Of a stretch of 35,782 bases of DNA, positions 7,092 to 14,661 are shown piece by piece. Location: the NCBI GenBank assembly GCA_016220175.1, contig JACRHZ010000063.1, positions 1 to 35,782 of the forward strand, in the 5' to 3' direction. A program made the translations under genes and the position numbers. The DNA is from Candidatus Peregrinibacteria bacterium (GTDB lineage: Bacteria; Patescibacteriota; Gracilibacteria; CAIRYL01). The notes under the pieces were generated by a model. The model was not told where the DNA came from. It saw only the letters and a program-made list of their open reading frames with translations, and searched no databases. How positions within the stretch are numbered: position 1 is the stretch's first letter; each line of letters opens with the position of its first letter.

Positions 7092-7777
7092 AAAAAATTG
7101 GATTAATTGGAGGTGTTGGATGGCCTTCCACAATTGATTATTATCGAATAATTAATCAAGAGGCGAATAAAAAATTTGGGAATCTTTGTTCTCCAGAAAT
7201 TTTGATTTACAGTCTCAATTTTGAACCATTAATGCGTCTTCAATATCAAGGCAAATGGGAAGAAAGTGCCCAAGTATTAATACAAGCGGCACAAAGTCTT
7301 GAAAAAGCGGGAGCAGATTGTGTATTAATTTGCTCAGTCACCACAAATATACCTTCAAAACGGGTTCAAGAAAAAATTTCTATTCCACTTTTGAGCATTA
7401 TCACCCCATGCGCAAGAATTATTCAAAAAATGGGATTAAAAACAGTTGGTTTACTCGGAACAAAAGCAACAATGGGACATAGTTTTTTTCGAGATGGTCT
7501 CTCCAAGTTTGGAATTTCTGTAATAACTCCTGATGAATCTGAGAGAAATGTAATTCATAAAGTTATCTATAATGAACTTTGCAAGAATGAGATAAAAAGT
7601 GAATCAAGAGAAAAATATCTTAAGATAATTAATGCCTTAGTCTCGGTTGGTGCTGAAGGAGTTATTTTAGGCTGTACAGAGATCCCGTTACTTATATCCT
7701 CAGCTGACGTGAATATTCCTAGTTTTGATATCACTCATCTTCATGCGCTTGAAGCTTTCAATTTCGCTATAGAATAA
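7088..7777 (+). CDS. Aspartate/glutamate racemase family protein
   Basis: The 229-aa product is a PLP-independent amino-acid racemase of the Asp/Glu/hydantoin family. It opens MKKIGLIGGVGWPSTIDYYRIIN, typical of aspartate racemases, and keeps both active-site cysteines, in CVLICSVTTN and LGCTEIPLL. The first site usually reads C-x-N-T-x-H; here the Asn and His positions are Val and Asn, so substrate preference may differ. D-aspartate or D-glutamate would feed peptidoglycan or peptide synthesis. The start codon overlaps the upstream stop (ATGA), so the two proteins are probably translated together and may act in one pathway. Confidence 0.85.
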   Translation: MKKIGLIGGVGWPSTIDYYRIINQEANKKFGNLCSPEILIYSLNFEPLMRLQYQGKWEESAQVLIQAAQSLEKAGADCVLICSVTTNIPSKRVQEKISIPLLSIITPCARIIQKMGLKTVGLLGTKATMGHSFFRDGLSKFGISVITPDESERNVIHKVIYNELCKNEIKSESREKYLKIINALVSVGAEGVILGCTEIPLLISSADVNIPSFDITHLHALEAFNFAIE

Positions 7778-7793
7778 TCTTAAAGCCTTGAAA

Positions 7794-7823
7794 AATAAGG
7801 GCTGAAAATTTTCAGCCCTTATT
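7794..7823. terminator. Perfect 30-bp palindromic terminator
   Basis: The arm AATAAGGGCTGAAAA (7794-7808) is followed directly by its exact reverse complement (7809-7823). As RNA it makes a long stem with a small A/U loop and a U-rich descending arm. It closes the racemase operon and would work in both directions. Confidence 0.75.
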
Positions 7824-7859
7824 CCCAAAATCCCAATTTCTATTTTCCTCTGAACTCGC

Positions 7860-7865
7860 TACAAT
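7860..7865 (+). promoter_or_regulatory. -10 box for thrS
   Basis: TACAAT about 24 bases upstream of the thrS ATG, in the 66-bp gap after the terminator. No clear -35 or Shine-Dalgarno. Confidence 0.4.
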
Positions 7866-7889
7866 CTTTCCGAATTTAATTCACCAATC

Positions 7890-9638
7890 ATGTCCGCAAA
7901 CGATCTCGAAATTCGCCGAAAACATTCCGCATCGCACATTATGACCGCGGCAGTGAAAATGATCTATCCCAACGTAAAGCTTGGCGTTGGACCGTGGACC
8001 GATGAGGGATTTTATCAAGATTTTGATCTCGGAGACGTCAAAATTTCCGAAGCAGATTTTAAAGAAATTGAGAAAAAAATGCGCTGGATTGTGAATAAAA
8101 ATTTCCCGATTGTTCGCCATGAAACTGATTTTGAAACTGCACAGAAAATTTTTGAGGATGACCCGTATAAACAAGAACTCATGAAAGATCTCAAAGAAAA
8201 AGGCGAAACTGTCTATTCTTTTTATAATTTTGAAACGAATGCGGAAAAACCATTTTATATCGATTTTTGTGCTGGTCCGCACTTGAATTCCACGGGAGAA
8301 CTCGGAGTATTTAAACTCATGAGTGTTGCTGGTTCGTACTGGCGAGGAGATGAAAAAAGACCGATGCTCACGAGAATTTATGGAATCGCCTTTGCGACCA
8401 AAGAAGAGTTAGAAAAATATGAAAAAATGATCGAAGAAGCGAAAAAACGAGATCATCGAAAGCTCGGGAAAGAGCTCGAACTTTTTGCTTTTGATGATGA
8501 AATTGGTCCGGGCCTTCCGCTCTGGCTTCCGAATGGAGCGATCATTGTGGAAGAACTCGAAATTCTCGCGAAAGAAATGGAAGAAAAGTATGGATACAAA
8601 CGCGTTCGAACTCCGCATATCGCGAAAGAAGCTTTGTATCTCCGCTCAGGACATCTTCCGTATTACGCGGCATCCATGTTCCCGCCGATGGAAATGGATG
8701 AAGAAAAATATTATCTCAAGGCGATGAATTGCCCGCACCATCATAAAATTTACGCGGCGACATCAAAAAGTTATCGAGATCTTCCGCTCAGACTCGCGGA
8801 ATATGGACATTGCTATCGCTACGAAGATTCCGGAGCGCTCTTTGGACTCATGCGAGTTCGTTCGCTCTGTATGAATGATGCCCATCTCTATTGTACCGAA
8901 GAACAGTTTGAAGAAGAATTCACCAAAGTTATTGAAATGTATTTGTATTACTTCAAATTGTTTGGAATTGAAAAATATGAAATGCAGCTTTCAAAACATT
9001 CCAAAGAAGGACTGGGAAAAAAATATGTTGATGAGCCAGAACTCTGGATAAAAACAGAAGATCTCGTTCGAAAAGCTCTGACAAATGCAAAAGTGCCTTT
9101 TGTGGAAGCCGAGGATGAAGCAGCATTCTACGGTCCAAAAATTGACGTCCAGATTTGGTCAGTGATCGGTCGAGAATTTACCCTCGCCACGAATCAGCTC
9201 GATTTCGCCGTTCCAAAAAGATTCAATCTCACGTATATCGATCGAGATGGGTCTGAAAAAACTCCGATTTGCATCCATCGCGCACCACTCAGCACTCACG
9301 AACGCATGATCGGATTTCTCATTGAACATTATGCTGGGGCTTTTCCTGCCTGGCTTGCTCCTGTGCAATGCGCGATTTTGCCAATTGCGGAAGCACATGA
9401 AAAATACGCGAAAGAAATTTATGAAAAAATTCGTGAATTTGGCGGAAGAGTTGAAATTTATGAATCCAGTGAAAGTCTCGGAAAACGTATTCGAGAGGCT
9501 CAGACGCAAAAGATTCCGTTTACGCTCGTTTTGGGAGATAAGGAAAAGGAAGAAGGAATGGTGACAGTTCGAAAATATGGAGAGGAAAAACAGGAAAAAA
9601 TGAAGGTTGAAGAATTATTGCCCCTTTTGAAACGGTGA
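7890..9638 (+). CDS. thrS: Threonyl-tRNA synthetase lacking the N-terminal TGS domain
   Basis: This class II synthetase charges tRNA-Thr. The 582-aa product starts directly at the editing (N2) domain: HSASH (His12, His16) and CAGPH (Cys127, His131) form its metal/editing site. The ~60-residue TGS domain of full-length ThrRS is absent. The catalytic core keeps MNCPHHHKIY, SYRDLPLRLAEYG, the motif 2 region, DAHLYC and the zinc-binding His near APLSTHERMIGFLIEHY. The anticodon-binding domain runs from about residue 480 to the end. The usual FTQDDAH reads LCMNDAH. The ATG at 7890 is supported by the -10 just upstream and by the domain start. Confidence 0.95.
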   Translation: MSANDLEIRRKHSASHIMTAAVKMIYPNVKLGVGPWTDEGFYQDFDLGDVKISEADFKEIEKKMRWIVNKNFPIVRHETDFETAQKIFEDDPYKQELMKDLKEKGETVYSFYNFETNAEKPFYIDFCAGPHLNSTGELGVFKLMSVAGSYWRGDEKRPMLTRIYGIAFATKEELEKYEKMIEEAKKRDHRKLGKELELFAFDDEIGPGLPLWLPNGAIIVEELEILAKEMEEKYGYKRVRTPHIAKEALYLRSGHLPYYAASMFPPMEMDEEKYYLKAMNCPHHHKIYAATSKSYRDLPLRLAEYGHCYRYEDSGALFGLMRVRSLCMNDAHLYCTEEQFEEEFTKVIEMYLYYFKLFGIEKYEMQLSKHSKEGLGKKYVDEPELWIKTEDLVRKALTNAKVPFVEAEDEAAFYGPKIDVQIWSVIGREFTLATNQLDFAVPKRFNLTYIDRDGSEKTPICIHRAPLSTHERMIGFLIEHYAGAFPAWLAPVQCAILPIAEAHEKYAKEIYEKIREFGGRVEIYESSESLGKRIREAQTQKIPFTLVLGDKEKEEGMVTVRKYGEEKQEKMKVEELLPLLKR

Positions 9639-9646
9639 ATCAATTC

Positions 9647-9674
9647 GTAGAGACGCGATTAATCGCGTCTCTAC
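9647..9674. repeat. 28-bp perfect palindrome, GTAGAGAC family, copy 2
   Basis: The GTAGAGAC/GTCTCTAC arms enclose the core GCGATT/AATCGC. It begins 8 bases after the thrS stop codon and sits before the nucleotidyltransferase start. Confidence 0.9.
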
Positions 9675-9691
9675 ATTATCGTAATTTTCCC

Positions 9692-10138
9692 ATGACCGAA
9701 AAAATTCCACAGATTCCTCCAAAAAAATCAGGAAAAATTCGTGTCCTCGCATTTGGAGCCTTCGATATTATTCATCCGGGGCATATTGATTTTTTGAAAA
9801 ATGCAAAAAAACTCGGAGATGAACTTTTTATCATTGTCGGAAAAGATGTCACGATCGAAAAACATAAAGGAAAAAAACCATCGTTTTCGGAAGAAGAACG
9901 AAGAGCGCAAGTTCAGAGTTTACATATCGCCGATGGAGTTTTTGTCGGCTTTGAAGACGATTATCTCAAACTTCCGCTCATGATTTCTCCGGATATCATT
10001 GCCTTAGGATATGATCAAAATGCGCCCATGAAACTTTTGGCAGAATATTTTCCTACAGCAAAAATCACTCGACTTTCTCCCCATTTTCCAGAACAATTTA
10101 AATCGTCAAAATTCAGGAGTATATTTCCAAGCAGTTAA
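9692..10138 (+). CDS. RibL-like cytidylyltransferase-fold protein (probable FAD synthase)
   Basis: The 148-aa product is a HIGH-superfamily nucleotidyltransferase. It has VLAFGAFDIIHPGHIDFLKNAKKLGDELFIIVGKD with the HPGH motif, a KGKKPSFSEEERRAQVQ segment, and PDIIALGYDQN. The layout is closer to archaeal FAD synthase RibL, which adenylates FMN, than to bacterial RibF. Glycerol-3-phosphate cytidylyltransferase is the alternative, since the families are hard to separate by eye. The ATG at 9692 gives a short lead before the conserved strand; reading further upstream would translate the palindrome. No Shine-Dalgarno. Confidence 0.75.
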   Translation: MTEKIPQIPPKKSGKIRVLAFGAFDIIHPGHIDFLKNAKKLGDELFIIVGKDVTIEKHKGKKPSFSEEERRAQVQSLHIADGVFVGFEDDYLKLPLMISPDIIALGYDQNAPMKLLAEYFPTAKITRLSPHFPEQFKSSKFRSIFPSS

Positions 10139-10169
10139 TTTCATAATGAATAAAAAGAACTCCTTATCG

Positions 10170-10241
10170 AATTCAAAATTCAGCCATTCGGCTCTGAGGA
10201 GCCTCAGACTCTCGAAGAGAATTTAAAATTCAAAATTTTCT
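10170..10241. repeat. Triple-hairpin element inside an ATTCAAA heptamer array
   Basis: Three small hairpins lie side by side: AGCC-attc-GGCT (10182-10193), CTGAGG-ag-CCTCAG (10194-10207) and TCTC-gaa-GAGA (10210-10220). Heptamers flank both sides: ATTCAAA, ATTCAGC at 10171-10184 and ATTTAAA, ATTCAAA, ATTTTCT at 10221-10241, ending exactly at the ftsX ATG. The flanks can also pair with each other (10 of 12 positions), closing a branched structure. Confidence 0.6.
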
Positions 10242-11204
10242 ATGAACTCCCTTCTTCTCAAACGATCACTTTTGGAATTTACAAAAACTCTTTGGAGAAA
10301 TCGATGGATCACCATGGGAACTGTTATTTCTATGGCGTTGGTCTTTTTTCTGACGTGGATGGTGCTCTCGCTTGGCGATTCTTCTCAGCGGATTGTTGAC
10401 CGTGTGGAGAAAAAAGTAGACATAGGAGTTTTTTTCCAGCAGGATGTTCCCTCTTTTCAAATTGAAGGATTTCTTACAGAACTTGAGCGAATGAAAGAAG
10501 ATGGAAAAATACAAAAATATGAGTTTTTCTCCAAGGAACGGGCGCTGGAACAGATGAAAGAAAAATATCCGGAAAAAGTACGATTTCTTGAGCGGTATAA
10601 ATTTAAAAATCCGCTTCAGGACTCTGTTGAAATTGTTCCCGGAAGTATGGGATCAGATGAGATTTTTGCATTTTTGGAGGACGATCGATTTAAAACCGTA
10701 GTAGACTATGAATTTTTCGATACCTATCAGCAAAAAAAAGAAGAAGTAAATCGTATTCTTCATCTTCTTTCTTTCTCTCGAAGCGGAGGAGTTTTCCTCG
10801 TCTTTGTGTTTTCGGGCATTCTTATTTTTCTCATTGCTTATTTTGTGACCTCCATTTTAAGTCAAAAGAAAAAAGAAATTTTTATTATGCGCCTTGTTGG
10901 TGCATCGCACGCATTCATTCGTCTCCCATTCATCTTAGAAGGCATTACGCTCTCACTTCTGGCGTTCCTCATAAGTTATGTGATGTTTGATGTTTTCATA
11001 AATCTTGTTGCTCCGACTGCCATTCATTTCTTCCCTTCTTCTTCCGACCAAATTTTCATGGGAACACTTATTTTCGAAACACAGGATTATTTTCATGGGA
11101 TGTTTTTCATCGCCCTACTTTCGCTTTTTATCACCTCTGGGATTATCGCTTTTATAAGGGTAGAAAGATTCATCAGTAAGAGGCATCTCCTCGCATCTGA
11201 TTGA
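10242..11204 (+). CDS. ftsX: Cell-division ABC transporter-like membrane protein FtsX
   Basis: FtsX is the membrane partner of the ATPase FtsE and links divisome state to peptidoglycan hydrolases. The 320-aa product has four membrane segments: about residues 24-46, then a large extracytoplasmic domain (~50-175), then about 186-208, 230-260 and 285-310. The family segment LVGASHAFIRLPFILEG follows the second helix. The N-terminus (LLKRSLLEFTKTLWRNRWITMGTVISMALV) is typical. ftsE, normally just upstream, is not next to it or elsewhere in this window. The start codon directly follows the heptamer array, with no Shine-Dalgarno. Confidence 0.93.
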   Translation: MNSLLLKRSLLEFTKTLWRNRWITMGTVISMALVFFLTWMVLSLGDSSQRIVDRVEKKVDIGVFFQQDVPSFQIEGFLTELERMKEDGKIQKYEFFSKERALEQMKEKYPEKVRFLERYKFKNPLQDSVEIVPGSMGSDEIFAFLEDDRFKTVVDYEFFDTYQQKKEEVNRILHLLSFSRSGGVFLVFVFSGILIFLIAYFVTSILSQKKKEIFIMRLVGASHAFIRLPFILEGITLSLLAFLISYVMFDVFINLVAPTAIHFFPSSSDQIFMGTLIFETQDYFHGMFFIALLSLFITSGIIAFIRVERFISKRHLLASD

Positions 11205-11312
11205 TATAGAAAAAGGTGCATCTTTTCTTTTTTATACCACTTCGCTTTAGGAATATCACTTTTCAATACTCCGAAGTTTTCGAAACTATGCCCCAGTGGA
11301 CACAAAGCTTCG

Positions 11313-11321
11313 TGGTATAAT
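11313..11321 (+). promoter_or_regulatory. Extended -10 promoter for recO
   Basis: TGG-TATAAT is a near-perfect extended -10. It overlaps the right arm of an inverted repeat (TATACCAC 11233-11240, GTGGTATA 11312-11319). The leader then carries a GTTTT-TTCG-AAAAC tetraloop hairpin followed by a GGAG lying over 20 bases before the recO ATG. Confidence 0.6.
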
Positions 11322-11377
11322 ACTCAGAGTTAAGTGTTTTTTCGAAAACGAAGGAGTATTACTTTCTCTCATTCTGT

Positions 11378-12130
11378 ATGCGAGAAATTTCTCATCGGGG
11401 AATTGTTTGGTCGCTAAAACCGTATAAAGAAAAGGATGCGCTCATCACAATTCTTACTGAAGAAGAGGGGAAAATACGCCTTATTGCTAAGGGATTACGC
11501 GGAGCAAAAAGCACAAGGAAAGGCGCTATTCAGCTCTTTAGTTGTATTCGTTTTACGAGAACCACCCCAAAAGGACATCAGGGAATTTCAACTCTTCTTC
11601 GGTCGGAATTGGAGTTCTCACTCAAAAATTCAGATCCGGTTGTTTTGACAGAGCTCGTGCTTCTCGGAGAAATTTGCGGAAGATTTCTGGTTGATGGGCT
11701 CGTAATTCCGGGAGTTTTTTCGTTATGGAGGGATCTTTTGGAGATTCAATTTCAAAAACCGCGCGAAGAGATTTGCGGATTTCTCGTTCAATTTTTTACA
11801 AAGCTCGGGTTTTTTCCTGAATTTCAAAAATGTTCTCGGTGTTCCCAAAAATTCTCTGAAGAGAAACAGATTGTATGGGTGAACAAAGAGGGGATTTTCT
11901 GTTGCCCCCATGATCCACATGAAATGCACAATTCTCTCCAAAAAAAGATGACATTCGCGCAGCTTAAAAGTTTGTATTTTTTTCAAAATACAATTCCGAG
12001 AAATTTTTCTCTTTTACATCCATCGCTTACAGAATCTAAGGCTCTCCTTCGTCTCATTTTTTCCGAAATTTCAGCTTTTTCAGACAAACCCTTTGCATCG
12101 AAGAAGGTTTTGGAGGAAGTGATAGATTAG
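11378..12130 (+). CDS. recO: DNA repair protein RecO
   Basis: RecO works with RecR in the RecFOR pathway, loading RecA onto SSB-coated gaps and annealing strands. The 250-aa product has the N-terminal OB-fold (HRGIVWSLKPYKEKDALITILTEEEGKIRLIAKGLRGAKS), a central helical part, and a zinc-finger region with CSRC and GIFCCPH. The length agrees with the family. The ATG at 11378 begins at the usual place before the first OB strand. No partner recF or recR is in the window. Confidence 0.92.
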   Translation: MREISHRGIVWSLKPYKEKDALITILTEEEGKIRLIAKGLRGAKSTRKGAIQLFSCIRFTRTTPKGHQGISTLLRSELEFSLKNSDPVVLTELVLLGEICGRFLVDGLVIPGVFSLWRDLLEIQFQKPREEICGFLVQFFTKLGFFPEFQKCSRCSQKFSEEKQIVWVNKEGIFCCPHDPHEMHNSLQKKMTFAQLKSLYFFQNTIPRNFSLLHPSLTESKALLRLIFSEISAFSDKPFASKKVLEEVID

Positions 12131-12167
12131 GGAAAAAACCCTTGGGTTGCTTTAAACTCCTTTTTCC

Positions 12168-12196
12168 TTGCATTTCCCGCGGTAATTCCGTAGAAT
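12168..12196 (+). promoter_or_regulatory. Sigma-70-type promoter of rpsA
   Basis: TTGCAT (12168-12173) and TAGAAT (12191-12196) are separated by exactly 17 bp in the recO-rpsA gap. Predicted start near 12203 gives a leader of about 84 bases. Confidence 0.65.
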
Positions 12197-12222
12197 CTGC
12201 ACACTTTTCTGGGACTCATCTA

Positions 12223-12273
12223 GCTGCGAGGGTGAGCGGATCCAAAAAAGGTATTTCTTCTTTTTTCCGCAGC
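12223..12273 (+). promoter_or_regulatory. Structured 5' leader of rpsA, candidate S1 autoregulatory site
   Basis: AAAAAAG (12244-12250) pairs with CTTTTTT (12260-12266), extended by GCGG/CCGC (12236-12239, 12267-12270) across a 4-base bulge. GCTGCG (12223-12228) can alternatively pair with CGCAGC (12268-12273). The mRNA has no Shine-Dalgarno. S1 is known to repress its own translation through leader hairpins in proteobacteria; the same here is inference. Confidence 0.4.
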
Positions 12274-12286
12274 GACCCCAATTTTT

Positions 12287-13570
12287 ATGTCTGATGACAC
12301 TACATTTTCCATGGAGGAACTTCTCAAAAATTCTCCTTCATTTGTTTCTGTTGACCCTGGAAGCGTTATTTCTGGACGAGTAATTGGAAAAGAACACGGT
12401 CGAATCCTTGTGGATATCGGCGGTGTTGTGACGGGAATTGTTTCAGGAAGAGAGCTTACCGATACTTTCTCCACTGCGAAAAAGGTAAAAGTAGGCGACG
12501 AAATTTCAGTATTTGTGCTTGAAGATGAAGGACCGGATGGAATGGTCGTTTTGTCCTTGAGGAAAGCTTCTCAAATGAAGGCGTGGGAATACTTCCAAAA
12601 GATTAAAGACGAAGGAGGCGTGGTTGAGGTGATTGCGAAAGAGGCGAATAAAGGAGGACTTATGGTGGAAGTCAGTGGAGTGACTGCTTTTCTCCCAGTT
12701 TCCCAGCTCGCGCCACACAATTATCCACGTGTTGACGGAGCAAATGCACAGGAAATCCTCACGAAACTTGAAAAGCTCGTAGGGAAGAAATTCACTACAA
12801 AAATTATTTTGATCGATCCAGAAATTCGCAAACTCGTTGTTTCCGAAAGGGTTGCTTCATCTGAAATTCGCCAGAAAGAACTTGTCGATTTAAAGGTAGG
12901 AGATGTTATTACTGGAGAGGTCAATGGTCTTGTAAAATTCGGAATTTTCGTCACTTTTGGCAACCTTGAAGGACTCGTGCACATTTCAGAACTCACGTGG
13001 GCCCACGTCAAAACTCCTACGGAGCTCTTTCGAATGGGCGACCAAGTGAAGGCACAAGTGATCGGAGTAGAAGGCGAAAAAATATCGCTCTCCATTAAAC
13101 GACTTTTGCCAGATCCTTGGGTGGGGAAAATTACGGCCTACTCTGTTGGGTCCATTCATGATGGAGTTATCAATAAGGTGACAAATTTCGGAGTATTTGT
13201 GACGCTTGAAGAAGATGTCAATGGACTCGTCCATACTTCCGAATTTGTGGAAGAAAACGCCGATCCGGAAAAACTGTACAAAGAAGGAAATGAAGTGACG
13301 GTAAAAGTTTTGGAAATTTTGAATGATGATCATTCTTTGAGACTGAGCTTTAAAGGCGTGGAAAGCGGAGGAAAGAGAAAAGCCGCCGAGGAACCTGTTC
13401 AAAAGGAGGAAGAAAAAACTCCAAAAGTAGAAGCGTCTGGAGATGAAAAAAAAGAAGAAGGCAAGGAGAAAAAAGTCACAAAGAAAAAAGCGGCTCCCAA
13501 AAAAGAGAAAGCTTCTGAAGAAAAGCCAAAAAAGCCTTCGAAAAAAGCGTCGTCAAAAAAAGATGAATAG
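12287..13570 (+). CDS. rpsA: Ribosomal protein S1 with four S1 domains and Lys-rich tail
   Basis: S1 binds mRNA on the 30S subunit and helps initiation on weak or absent Shine-Dalgarno sites. The 427-aa product has four S1 OB-folds: about residues 23-95, 110-185, 199-272 (VGDVITGEVNGLVKFGIFVTFGNLEGLVHISEL) and 285-362 (GSIHDGVINKVTNFGVFVTLEEDVNGLVHTSEF). A low-complexity tail of ~60 residues rich in Lys, Glu, Ala and Pro follows. Proteobacterial S1 has six domains; four is usual in Gram-positives and many CPR. A dedicated promoter and structured leader precede it. Confidence 0.93.
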   Translation: MSDDTTFSMEELLKNSPSFVSVDPGSVISGRVIGKEHGRILVDIGGVVTGIVSGRELTDTFSTAKKVKVGDEISVFVLEDEGPDGMVVLSLRKASQMKAWEYFQKIKDEGGVVEVIAKEANKGGLMVEVSGVTAFLPVSQLAPHNYPRVDGANAQEILTKLEKLVGKKFTTKIILIDPEIRKLVVSERVASSEIRQKELVDLKVGDVITGEVNGLVKFGIFVTFGNLEGLVHISELTWAHVKTPTELFRMGDQVKAQVIGVEGEKISLSIKRLLPDPWVGKITAYSVGSIHDGVINKVTNFGVFVTLEEDVNGLVHTSEFVEENADPEKLYKEGNEVTVKVLEILNDDHSLRLSFKGVESGGKRKAAEEPVQKEEEKTPKVEASGDEKKEEGKEKKVTKKKAAPKKEKASEEKPKKPSKKASSKKDE

Positions 13571-13615
13571 TTAGTATCCAGCCTGTTCTCAAAAATCCGC
13601 ATTATTTTTCAGAGC

Positions 13616-13894
13616 ATGAGTAAGAAGAGAAACATTGAGCGAATGTGCATTATCACGAGGAAAATTCTTCCAAAAGATCAGCTTTTTCGTATTGCGGCGA
13701 CAAAAGACGGAAAAATCCTTTTAGATGAAGATGGGAAAACACTTGGGAGGGGAATGTATGTCCAAAAAAATCTAGAAATTATAAAAAATCTCTTCTCTGA
13801 AAAAAAACGGGGACTCTGGAACTGGGCGCTAAAGCGTGAACCTTCGGCTGAAGAGAGAGAAGAGATTTTGAGAAAAATTCTTCGCTCAGCTTAA
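13616..13894 (+). CDS. ylxR: YlxR-family (DUF448) RNA-binding protein
   Basis: The 92-aa product has the YlxR signature: ERMCIITRKILPKDQLFRIAATKDGKILLDEDGKTLGRGMYVQKN. YlxR (RnpM) is a small RNA-binding protein reported to modulate RNase P in Bacillus and usually sits between nusA and infB. Here neither is present and it follows rpsA by 45 bases, perhaps as part of the same transcript. Its end overlaps the end of the convergent toxin gene by 9 bases. Confidence 0.88.
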   Translation: MSKKRNIERMCIITRKILPKDQLFRIAATKDGKILLDEDGKTLGRGMYVQKNLEIIKNLFSEKKRGLWNWALKREPSAEEREEILRKILRSA

Positions 13895-14260
13895 AAATTC
13901 TTGATATTCTTTCTTCTCTATATCCCTGAGGATAAAATCTATATTTTTCCGAAGTTCGCGAACGACTTCAGGATTATTCAGCGACATATTCATTCCAAAA
14001 ATTTTATCTTTTTTGAGTCGAATGAGAACAGGGACCACTTTTTTATTTTCTGTCACGAGAAAGACTATCATTCGACCTTTTGCTTTTCTTCCAATCCGTA
14101 CTTTAAAAAATCGGTAGCCCTCTAATTTTACAGGATTTCTTATTGGAGTTGCCAAATTTTTGAGAACTTTTCTTGCCCCTTCAAGAATATCATCAAGAGT
14201 AAACTGCCGTAATAACGGCTCGAGCTCATGCTTCGCAGTGTATTTTGTGAGAATGAGCAT
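13886..14260 (-). CDS. Putative toxin of a second toxin-antitoxin pair
   Basis: The 124-aa product has a helical start (HELEPLLRQFTLDDILEGARKVLKNL) and a beta-rich centre (YRFFKVRIGRKAKGRMIVFLVTENKKVVPVLIRLKKDKIFGMNMS), then a C-terminal helix. Strands with clustered Arg/Lys resemble the RelE-like toxin fold, with an extended N-terminus. The assignment rests mainly on context: it follows a small ribbon-helix-helix-like gene by 3 bases, a typical antitoxin-toxin order. It overlaps the convergent ylxR by 9 bases. Confidence 0.65.
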   Translation of the reverse strand: MLILTKYTAKHELEPLLRQFTLDDILEGARKVLKNLATPIRNPVKLEGYRFFKVRIGRKAKGRMIVFLVTENKKVVPVLIRLKKDKIFGMNMSLNNPEVVRELRKNIDFILRDIEKKEYQEFLS

Positions 14261-14263
14261 TGT

Positions 14264-14503
14264 TTATGACAAAAGCTTTGTTAATTTTTTTGCTTTTTCA
14301 TTGAGCTGCATATCATCAAAAATAATTTCTTCAACCTCTGGTTCTTCTGTTGTCGAAATAAGGTGAAGTGTGATTTCGCCCTCCACAAAGCTCCTCATCG
14401 AATACACCAGAAGTGTTTTAAGCGTAATACCTTCTTTTTTCGCTTTTTCCATGGCTTTATTTTTGAGTTCTTCATCGGCAGTGAAAGAGATTTGAGTAAT
14501 CAT
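14264..14503 (-). CDS. RelB/DinJ-like ribbon-helix-helix antitoxin
   Basis: The 79-aa product begins MITQISFTADEELKNKAMEKAKKEGITLKTLLVYSMRSFVEGEI, a strand then two helices as in ribbon-helix-helix antitoxins of the RelB/DinJ type. An acidic toxin-binding tail follows (TTEEPEVEEIIFDDMQ). It comes first in the operon, 3 bases before the toxin. An inverted repeat over its promoter suggests self-repression. Confidence 0.7.
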   Translation of the reverse strand: MITQISFTADEELKNKAMEKAKKEGITLKTLLVYSMRSFVEGEITLHLISTTEEPEVEEIIFDDMQLNEKAKKLTKLLS

Positions 14504-14517
14504 AGTGTGTAGTTAAA

Positions 14518-14536
14518 AACTATTTATAGTATAGTT
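14518..14536 (-). promoter_or_regulatory. Promoter and operator of the second toxin-antitoxin pair
   Basis: On the minus strand a TATACT -10 (14528-14533) is overlapped by the inverted repeat AACTAT (14518-14523) / ATAGTT (14531-14536). The antitoxin ATG is at 14503. Confidence 0.5.
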
Positions 14537-14586
14537 GGAAAATATGTAATAATCAAGAGCATTAAATCTATTTTCTCCGATAATTC

Positions 14587-14640
14587 TGGTGGAGCTTCAT
14601 TGACGAGACTTGAACTGCGATCCAAATGGTGCGACACCAT
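14587..14640 (-). pseudogene. Degenerate tRNA 3'-half remnant
   Basis: Read on the minus strand, this stretch ends GCTCCACCA and carries AGTTCAAGTCTC, both shared with the T arm and acceptor end of the adjacent tRNA-Ala. It lies about 75 bases downstream of the intact end, with 5 inserted bases between the two shared blocks. It has no matching 5' half. A small hairpin (ATGGTG-tcg-CACCAT, 14626-14640 on the plus strand) lies at its 5' side. Confidence 0.55.
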
Positions 14641-14661
14641 GAGCGAGCGAAGCGAGTCGAA

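Noticed and set aside
12986-13402. 138-codon frame antisense to rpsA
   Set aside because: Shadow of the rpsA codon pattern on the opposite strand; rpsA is clearly the real gene.
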